From Labia minor (lineage: Eukaryota; Arthropoda; Insecta; Dermaptera; Spongiphoridae): DNA of 64,000 nucleotides. Each line of letters starts with the position of its first letter. The first letter of the stretch is position 1. Location: assembly GCA_963082975.1 (NCBI GenBank), contig OY720346.1, positions 21,012,720 through 21,076,719 on the forward strand, given 5' to 3'. Below the pieces are notes generated by a model. The model saw only the letters and a list, made by a program, of their open reading frames with translations, was not told the origin of the DNA and made no database searches. Made by a program: the position numbers and the translations under genes. Of the stretch, positions 55,901-64,000 are shown piece by piece.

Positions 55901-58816
55901 CTGAAAACAAAAAATAAAAAAAATATGAGATATCAAAATTAAATATCATCATTTATTAACATATATATATATTAAATCACATCTATCAGATCAATATCTT
56001 GATTTGAAAGCGATTCAATTTATGAATCTTGTTTAAGAAAATCGATTAGAGGACGAAGTTATTTCTCTTATTCTTCTTTGATTTATTTAATCTTCTCAAA
56101 CAGTTTTCTTTTTGGTTTCTACTTTGGGATAAAAATAAATTTATTTTTTTTTTAAATAAATAACTTTAGACAGAAAAAAATACAATCATGAATCAAATAA
56201 ATCTTATTCGAACTAGTATCAAATCAACTAAATCTATTTTATTCTTAGTAACAGTGAAGTCAATTTTGCCATCTCATTTTTATTCACACCTTGAAATAAC
56301 CTGGAGCAATGAAAACATAAAAAATCACGAATAATAATAGTTAATATAAATTAAAATATAAAACGAGATTCTAGTAATCTGAAAATTCAAAATAAAAATT
56401 ATAGTTATTTGTTGACCTAAATCATTCGTTTCCAAGATCTATTTATTTTAAAACAATTTGTAGCATAAAATTCAAGAAATGTCTAAAAGCGTAACAGGCG
56501 GCTAGAAATAGAAAAGAAACGCTTAAGTTAATTTACTTTATGGTATATACTGTATATAGAAAAAGAATGAAAATATTTTAACTTTTCGACGATTACCAAT
56601 TGCATGCTTTCTACTTTAAGATTTTGAAAAAAAACGCTTTAATAAATTCATTTAAACAAAATAAAAATTTAAATTTTGTCTATATATCATTTATATATCA
56701 ACATTTCAATTCATTCAAAGAAAACCTTGATTGTGTGTGATATAATATTAAAAAAAACTTATGGAAGTAAAAGCAAATATTATTAAACTAATAAAAAATT
56801 ATATTCTTTAAAATAAACAAATAATAAATAAATAATTCAGAAAAATAAAAATTAGAAATAAAATAACTACTATTATTAAAATATATATATAATCAGCATT
56901 TAATTAATATAAGAAGTGTATTATTAACAAAATAAAATAATATAGACTCGATAGTTTGATTAAAGCTGAAAAAATTAAAAACTATTAGAGGAGAAAATAT
57001 TAATAAATTAATTAATAAAATTAGTAAAATCAAAAAAAAAATTAGAAATAAATTATAATTATAGAGGTTTCTACATTAAATTGATTTTCAAAGGAAAAGT
57101 AAAAAATCATGTTTTTACTAATAGGAACAATTTGATATTAAAAAATAATGTATGGATAAAAATCAAAGAATATATTTCATAGAATTGAAAAATAATTTAA
57201 TGTAATTTTTTAACAAAATTTTTTTAATTAAAAGAAAATATTAACAATTAAGTATTTTAACGCTTGGGATCTGTTTAAAAAAAAATCTAAAAATAAAATT
57301 ATTTTTTTATTTTTCCCATTTGATGGATAATTCTATTAAGCCAATCTCATCCATCAAGCGGCTTATATTTCCACCAGAATGAAAATAAAAACAAAATATA
57401 ATAACAATTCGTCATGGGAAGGATATTTGGGCGACGGACTGACTTCCGGCAGGCTGGATTCACTACTCCGCCCTTTTGGGCCAGATCCTTTAGTAAATAT
57501 TGGATATCCTATCGAGAGGAAGATCCTTAAGCAAGAAAAGTGGGAGGGGAAAGAAAATGGGAGGAGGATACTTTTCTCTTGAGCTCATATTTTATATAAA
57601 AATATTTTTATCGAGAATAAATGTCCTCTTTTTCCTGGACAAAATCTCTCTTTGCTACTTATATATGTGTTATTAAATTGAGAAAAATCAATCAATTCCC
57701 AAACGGAGCACTTAAAGTCAGGAAAGGAACAGGCCTTTTTTATCATGAGTTGAAAAGTATTTCTTTTTTCCTTATTCCATTGATTATAATAATATATTTG
57801 TAAAAAGGTGGAAAAAATTCAATTATTTCTATTTTTATACTTTCCTTCTTCTCTTTACGGTTAATTCAAAAAATAAAATTCAAAAGTTTCGAACTCTTTT
57901 GAATAAATACATAAAAATTCTCTCATTATATTTTTATTAATTTCATATATTTTTTCATAATTAATAGAATAGATTTCAAATAGAAACAATTTTCACTAAA
58001 ACAAAATATTATTATCATTATTATTATTATTATCATGAATTATTATCACTCTTTTCGAATTTATATAATATAATATTTATAATAATATTATTTATTGAAT
58101 GAAGAGATTTATTTTTAGGTGAGTTTAGAAAGTTTTGACAAGAATGGAAGTAATGTCGCTACACTTCGAGAAATGTAAAAAATTTGAAAGAAGAAAAGAA
58201 CGATGAAATAAGAATTGATGGAGAAGTTTTCTACAAGATGACAGATTTATATATATATATATATATAAGATTGACAAATATCGATAACAAAGGTATAGAG
58301 AAAAATAAAAGCACAAGAGAAAAAAATAAATAGGAAAAAATCATTGCCTTTTGAGCTTAAAAGATTGATTATAGAATACCTTTACACAATTTGTGAAAAC
58401 AATAATTTAATCGAATGAGCTATATAATTTTATTGAAAAATCTAATCAATTCCCATCCTGATTTGCCTTACCGACCCCCTTTTTCAGAATAATTATTGCT
58501 CAGTACCCCTGGGAATTAATTTTTGTTGTTATAAATTTTAATATCAATAAAACAGAAATATATAATTATATGTATTCATGTATCTACCTTTTCCATAAAA
58601 TTTAGTAAAGAAACAGGTAAATTATGAAAATATTTATAGAACTCGGAATAGAAAGATAATACAGTTTTCCTAAATGCACCCGTGGTTATCATCGCCCCTG
58701 GATAGCTGCAGCACCCATCTTGGAGCAGTAGTGTCCATTGTTATTGTTTTAAATATTCCGTAATAAAATCTTTAGTGGGTAAATTCTAAAACAATATTTA
58801 ACCCTATTATTTTAGA
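55901..58816. other. presumed intron sequence, no recognised gene
   Basis: AT-rich with homopolymers, a (TA)n at 58250-58267 and ATT repeats near 58012-58035. A GC-richer segment at about 57410-57580 has an open plus-strand frame but resembles no family. Confidence 0.45.
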
Positions 58817-59503
58817 ATGAATAATCCAAGTACAAGCCGGAAAAAAACGTATCATTATCACAGTGAATGGGAAGAAGATTATTTCTTTACTATGATGAAA
58901 GATATGTAAATGTATCTGTTTTATTTGCAATGCAACAGTAGCTTTGTCTAAGAAAGAAAACGTTAAAAGACATTATCTAACAAATTATAAAAATTACGAA
59001 GAAGATTATTCACGTGGCACTGAGTTAAGAAAAGCAAAAGTGTAACAACTGAAGTCACAAATAACTGCACAACAAAATAGTTTTTCAAAATACAATACAG
59101 CTACGATTGCTTCATTCAAAGTTGCTGAAACTTTGATTAAACACAACAAACCGTTTTCAAGATGGGGAAATATGGAAAGAGGCATTCACATTAAAGCTGG
59201 AGAAGAATTGTTTCAGAATTTTAAAAATAAATCTGAAATAATGACATCAATCAAAAATATGTCGTTATCGCGAAATACAGTTATGCGTAGAACAGAAGAA
59301 ATGAGCCGAAATCTTGAAGACATTTTACATTAAAATATTAATAAATGCGTTTTATTATCATTGCAGTTTGACGAATCTATGAACTATACCGGTACTGCAC
59401 AATTATGTGTTTTTATTCGAATGGTTTTCGATGATATATATAATATATATATTATGTTGGTTACAGAAGAATTATTAACTATTATTCCAATGCATGATGA
59501 TGA
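58817..59503 (+). pseudogene. hAT transposase N-terminal half (GTF2IRD2-like class), broken
   Basis: Starts MNNPSTSRKKTYHYHSEWEE and continues DYFFTMMKDM, stop. After a shift come CICFICNATVALSKKENVKR and HYLTNYKNYEEDYSRGTELR, a zinc-finger-like region. Further on: ASFKVAETLIKHNKPFSRWG, FKNKSEIMTSIKNMSLSRNT and, after a stop, LLSLQFDESMNYTGTAQLCV (first catalytic Asp region), then FIRMVFDD. At 59504 family E sequence begins and the rest of the transposase is absent. Two in-frame stops and one frameshift are visible. The family D right end follows at 60933-61061, so this is probably the left half of a D element whose left terminus I cannot find. Confidence 0.85.
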
Positions 59504-60932
59504 TAAAAAGTTAAAAATCTATATTTTATAAAATTAAATTTTTATTTGAATCTTTTCTAAAATTTATTAAACTTCATTTAAATTAATAGGAATAAATAAA
59601 TTTACAATTAATTCTTAATTGAGGGATGATTTCGGTGGTGACGCCGATCAACATCTTCGACTGGAAAGGGAATGCGAACTGAATCCGCTCGAAGCTCGCA
59701 GGCAGGCCAGGAGGCAGGCAGGTGGGTGGGGGTGAGGGGAGGTGGCGGGGGAATCATCATGGCGGCAAATCTTTTCAATCTGTCAAAATACAATAATTAA
59801 TATTTAATCAACGAAGCACCGTAAAATTATATAATAGTAGTGAAAATGAATCTACGTTTCATGATGAATCTATTCGTATAGGTTTTATCTGTTGTTATGA
59901 GGCAAGATTTTTGTTGAACTGTAAAAATAAACCAATATTAAAATTAATTAAAAATTTCCATTTAATGATACAAAAAATCAATTTTATTTAGAATCTGGCT
60001 AAAATTATGCTCAATGGATTGGTCTTGGTCACAATTTACAAGATTTAGTCAAAAATTTTAATAAAATGAAAAACATTGATTTGATTGGTTTTTCTAATTT
60101 TGCAAAGCGTTCTATAAATATGAGTTCCAAGTTTTTACTAATATGAAGCGTAGGAGAGGTGGGTCCTCTCAGAGGCACATAAGACATGTCTCACTCGTGA
60201 ATATACCGGGTTTTGCTAGTTGGAGAATTGGCGTAATCTGGATATATTTGAATTAACCCCCGAAGGGGGTTAATTCAAATATATATAGGAGACTCTTTAG
60301 AGTCTCCTATAAGAGACAAGATTTCAATTTTTTTTCTTTTTAATGAAGCTATGCTAGGTATTCTCCTTCATCCAAATAAATTTGATTTTTTGAATGATCA
60401 GGGCTGGGGGGGGAGTAAGAGTAAGGGAATGGATGGAAAGGCGTCAATGGGTAAAGGACATGATTCCTCCAGGTAGAAGAGGGATTTATAAGAAATCATG
60501 AGCTCACGTGAGGGCAGGGACGCCAATCCCTGAAATAGAATTCTTTTCTACATGGGTTTATAGAAAAGAATCTACTCGCTACCCGGGATATTATTTTTAA
60601 ATTTATTAAAAAATAATTTTAGATCATAATCATCCTATATGTTATTACATCTTTTATATACCATATATTTACATTTTTCTTATCCCGATAATTTATATAC
60701 TTATTATCCAAGGGCTTCCCTTTCTCAAAACACCGTTTAGTCCTAGACTACTCTACTCTACCAAAATTTCGCCTCTACCTCCCCCTCCTCTCATATCCAT
60801 TCCAAAATGAAGTATTTATTTTAATTGAAGTTATAAATTTAAATGAAAAATAACAGCCCTTCCATTTACAATTTTTTTTTTTATTAATATTATTATAATA
60901 ATTTAAACTAACATATCTTTCATATATCTAAA
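59504..60932. mobile_element. family E sequence, long copy 2
   Basis: Closely similar over its length to 28305-29714, inserted after the hAT coding text. It contains the same series of stems; the loops of the two perfect hairpins at 60243-60283 and 60284-60311 are reversed relative to copy 1 (GAA and TTTA). A 61-codon minus-strand frame (MYFDRLKRFAAM) diverges by frameshift from copy 1. Confidence 0.7.
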
Positions 60933-61061
60933 TCAGCGATATAATGACTTCTTTAATTATTTTCTAAAATTTTAAAATTATTTGCCAATATCCATAGTCG
61001 ACCGCAGACTATATTTTATTCAAAAAGTAGCCCCTAAAAGCTAAAAGTTTGGCCACACCTG
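60933..61061. mobile_element. family D right end
   Basis: ATATAATGACTTCTTTAATT, TAGTCGACCGCAGACTA and GGCCACACCTG match the right end of 27609-30465 and 49090-49458. It closes the broken hAT that starts near 58817. Confidence 0.85.
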
Positions 61062-61217
61062 GTATAAGATATTTGACAGTGTAAGGAAATTGGGACTGAT
61101 TATAAATATTCTTAAAATTTTTTTGCTTTCTCCGAGACAGTAAATTCCGTGTTCGAATTGGAACATTATTTTCAAAATAAATTCAGGAATTTTGGGAAAC
61201 ATTATATCACAAAATTA

Positions 61218-61852
61218 CAGGGTGGCGCAGATGGATCAGGTGGTTTTAAACTACTTGGCAAACTGTCAATCTTAAAGATATTGGATTGAAATAAAGTGCA
61301 AAACGTGTAGTTACAATGGAAGTTTATTAACAAAATATTAGTAAAGTTAGTTTTTAAAAATGACATCCATTACGGGAAATCAAACGGCCAGGGAACAGAG
61401 CGCGTACAGCTTGCATTGATATCCTAGCGGTATGTGCAGTTACCCCGTCTTGATGGAACTACATATTGTCTATGACGTAATTGTTCTCTTCAAGTTGTGG
61501 GAGGAGAAATTCTTCAACCATGTTCACATAACGCTGCGAATTAACAGTGATTTCTATTGGTCCCCTCGCTCACCGTACCTCTTGGTATGTGACTTTTTCT
61601 TATGGTGCTATCTAAAAGGAAGGGTCTACATGAATTACATGTGCTTGAGCGGGTAATGCGGAACGTTAAGGACCGACTCAAAGAATGCGTCACTCGATAA
61701 GGAGGGCATTTGCTTGATGTAATTTTTAAAAACTAACTTTACTAATTTTTTGTTAATAAACTTCCATTGTAACTACACGTTTTGCACTTTATTTCAATCC
61801 AACATCTTTAAGATTGACAGTTTGCCAAGTAGTTTAAAACCACCTGATCCAT
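61218..61852 (+). mobile_element. Tc1/mariner-type element with 120-150 bp inverted repeats
   Basis: The left arm (61218-61372) contains ATGGATCAGGTGGTTTTAAA and AACGTGTAGTTACAATGGAA; the right arm (about 61722-61852) is its inverse, lacking the outermost 12 bp. Between the arms a frame encodes SPRSPYLLVCDFFLWCYLKG, then RVYMNYM, the last catalytic Asp region of a Tc1/IS630-type transposase (usual form PDLTPCDFFLWGYLK). The N-terminal and central transposase are missing. Confidence 0.8.
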
Positions 61853-62260
61853 ATATAAAAATACAGTACAAAAAAAATTTTAAGTATCTAGAAAAAAATA
61901 AAAAAACTATCATTAAATACTATCCAACTAAAAAAAAAAAATAAAATTTATAAAAAATTTATCTCGAGTATAATAAAGCAATACTATTTACACAAAAAAG
62001 AAAAATACCTAATATATTTATAAAAATATTTGAGTTTAATAATTTTAAATATTAACTTTTAAATATTAAATATCTTTAATTTAGATGAACGAGTTATTTA
62101 ATTAAATTATTTAAAAGATATAAATAATGAATTTGATAGACGGGAGGAAGAAGAGGAAAATAAAAAAAAATATTTTGAAAATGTAATTTAATTTCAAGGA
62201 TTCAAACCTCACAAGTTCACAAATTTAAAATTAAGATATGTCTTTGAAATATTGATATGA
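61853..62260. other. AT-rich spacer
   Basis: No supported feature. Confidence 0.45.
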
Positions 62261-62480
62261 TCGTTGGTAATGGAATCCTTTGATAAATTAAGCTATATAT
62301 ATATATATACCTATACTAAAATATATACTGTAAAAGAAAATGTTTGTCTATATGTCTGTCATTTCTTTATTCGTTCTAAATCGATCAATCCATATGAAAT
62401 GAAATTTGGAATAGATCAATTTTATTACTCAGGAAAAGTTCTGACTTTCTATTTCGAATTTTCCAATGAAATTTAGTTTT
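62261..62480. repeat. remnant of a further microsatellite-cored repeat
   Basis: GTTTGTCTATATGTCTGTCA is followed by AAATCGATCAATCCATATGA and AATGAAATTTGGAATAGATC. Layout and the GAAATTTGG phrase match families A and B. Confidence 0.45.
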
Positions 62481-62866
62481 CCAATAAGGATACTTACATT
62501 CAAATTTGTGAACCTCTTGTTACCTCTTTAAAACTTTCATCCATCTATGTTCATCTTTAATTTTCTTATTTTAATCACTGAATTTAAGTTTTATAACCTT
62601 TCTTAATTTTATACTGATAAAATAATTTGGTATTTAAAAATAAAGAAATTATTAAGAAATAAAAGAAAAACAAAATTTTATTTCTATACATTGAAATTTT
62701 GAATTTATTCTTTGAGTAGTATAGAATATTTTCAAATCCATTAGCTATGCAACATAAAATCACAAACCTAGAGCCACCAATAAAATCAAAATAAACCCCC
62801 ATTAGACTTTATAAAATGGAACTCAACATATATGCGCTAACATGTAACATAAAATAACAATTTCAT

Positions 62867-62869
<3 letters not shown>

Positions 62870-62900
<31 letters not shown>
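62870..62900. repeat. (TA)n microsatellite
   Basis: Alternating TA. Confidence 0.95.
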
Positions 62901-62906
<6 letters not shown>

Positions 62907-63123
62907 GATATAAGACTTATATTTTTAACATTATAATAACAATAAAAACAACTTTTATTTTGAATAAATTGAATTTATGGAAGTTTTTTTTATGTTATTA
63001 TTATATAAGTTGGAGAAAAATACATTTCATGTCATATTAATTACAATTTATTTTATTATTGTTAGATGTCATATTTGTTTTAAGTGTTTTTGCTTTATGA
63101 TTATTGAAAATATATAGGTAGAG

Positions 63124-63189
63124 ATGTTTTTGCATCCAGTTCACAATGTGAAAGTAGATTTTTAACAAATATGTGTAAAAAATAATGAT
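63124..63189 (+). pseudogene. possible hAT C-terminal signature scrap
   Basis: The frame reads DVFASSSQCESRFLTNMCKK then TAA. It resembles the hAT C-terminal signature (S-x-x-CE-x-x-F-S-x-M). The surrounding bases are too decayed to extend it. Confidence 0.35.
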
Positions 63190-63729
63190 ATAATTTTGTG
63201 ATTTTCATGATATTATGAAGTTTTTCCTATCAATGTATAAACCCCTGCTAATTTATTTATTTATTGTATATATAAACAAGAGATTGGTAAATAATCTTAA
63301 GTTTGTAGATATTAAATTATTAAAGCTTTGGTGGTTGTTTTTTTATTTATAATGGAAGTTTGTAAATTAAACCACATATTGATATTTGTTATTGTAAATT
63401 TATTCAAAAAATATCAACATATACACAACGTGCTACTTCTACAATCGAAACGTTTGTGATATAAGAGTTTTGTTAAGTTTGAATCCAAAACTTCATTGGA
63501 TGAATAATTGAATGTCTATAATGCAAGATATACCTACTGATTGAGATTCCGGACTGTTTCCGCATGGAACCTGAATTCAAATAAATTTGAATTCCCGCCC
63601 TCTGACTAAGTTTAAATAATAATTAAGTTAATATTTATAAATATTAGTGTTAATTAATTATATAATGTAGTTTAATATTTTTAAGTTAATTTAATTTATA
63701 GTTTTAAATATTTAATTGTTATTGTCATA
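63190..63729. other. AT-rich spacer
   Basis: A GC-richer patch near 63545-63605 contains GGAATTC-like and CAAATAAATTTGAATTC palindromic text. No supported gene. Confidence 0.4.
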
Positions 63730-64000
63730 AATTCATGAGGTTGACCACCCCCCTCCCTTACTATCTACATATAAAAAGACAGGCCGAGCTCTCCGGAGCC
63801 CCGCTGCTGTTGTCCTGTCTCCCGAGTGCTATTGCCTTTGTCTGTCACTGCTGCCTGTTGTTTTTATCTGCTCGTCCACTGCTTACTGGGGTCCCTTGGC
63901 CCACCGACGCCTTATTCGACCCGTTCGAATTTACAACTCGAACGCGGTGCTTTTGGGGTCGTCGACGAGGCTACAGATTGCAGCCGCCGGTCCTGTGCTC
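63730..64000 (+). promoter_or_regulatory. TATA-containing GC-richer region at window end (promoter or LTR start)
   Basis: TATAAAAAG at 63770-63778 follows a C-rich tract, and downstream composition shifts to about 60% GC with no long frame up to the window edge. A pol II core promoter of an LTR retroelement or of a host gene would both look like this. The right part is outside the window. Confidence 0.4.

Noticed and set aside
57379-57582. 67-codon frame in a GC-richer segment
   Set aside because: No homology recognised, no splice context, and it is on the strand opposite the receptor exon.

Overview
The window reads as AT-rich eukaryotic DNA, most probably from an arthropod. It holds no operons, no closely packed genes and no rRNA. 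It has many poly-A/T and (TA)n tracts, and transposon remnants of typical metazoan families (hAT, mariner/Tc1, RTE-like and Jockey-like LINEs, tRNA-derived SINEs, a solo LTR). Only one piece of a conserved host gene is recognised: a 46-codon exon at 55763-55900 on the minus strand, with correct splice sites on both sides, matching the ligand-binding ectodomain of arthropod metabotropic GABA-B receptors (subunit 2 type). I recognise no other exon of that gene, so the rest is best read as intron or flanking DNA filled by successive transposon insertions.

Layout. 1-5500: a hAT MITE end, a complete hAT transposon (553-3849, 619-codon transposase, 8-bp target duplication), then a 1.5 kb inverted-repeat element carrying a nested microsatellite-cored element (family A). 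5500-13300: two inverted copies of a second microsatellite-cored element (family B), one split by a tRNA-derived SINE, a small unidentified coding remnant, and a diverged duplicated block. 14100-20100: LINE fragments, a decayed mariner, another family A copy, a short mariner derivative, an unidentified pseudogene and a MITE nested in a LINE. 20700-22060: two small unidentified ORFs and a tandem family B array. 22100-26200: little beyond simple sequence.

26200-31050: a composite retroelement insertion with a 16-bp target duplication, a 2.86 kb hAT element (family D, 8-bp duplication) carrying a hairpin-rich sequence (family E), and a 232-bp hAT MITE. 33300-42200: a large palindrome, two mariners, a Jockey-like LINE remnant, a 61-bp TTAA-flanked palindrome and a 550-bp head-to-head palindrome. 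43400-51400: a second SINE, two RTE-like LINE ends, a solo LTR, a tRNA-like sequence, short hAT MITEs, a short E copy and a mariner 5' end fused to family A. 53100-61900: another family A copy, a foldback mariner, the GABA-B exon, a broken hAT transposase with a second E copy, and a long-inverted-repeat Tc1/mariner-type element. The window ends in a GC-richer stretch with a TATA box.

The genes do not form a pathway. The hAT transposase at 1604-3463 is the only transposon protein that looks intact. The other transposon genes are deleted, frameshifted or stopped, and several survive only as non-autonomous derivatives with clear target-site duplications. The most unusual observation is that two adjacent perfect hairpins in the two long E copies have their loops in opposite orientation, as if each palindrome had been flipped. 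All assignments are from reading the sequence; no database search was run.
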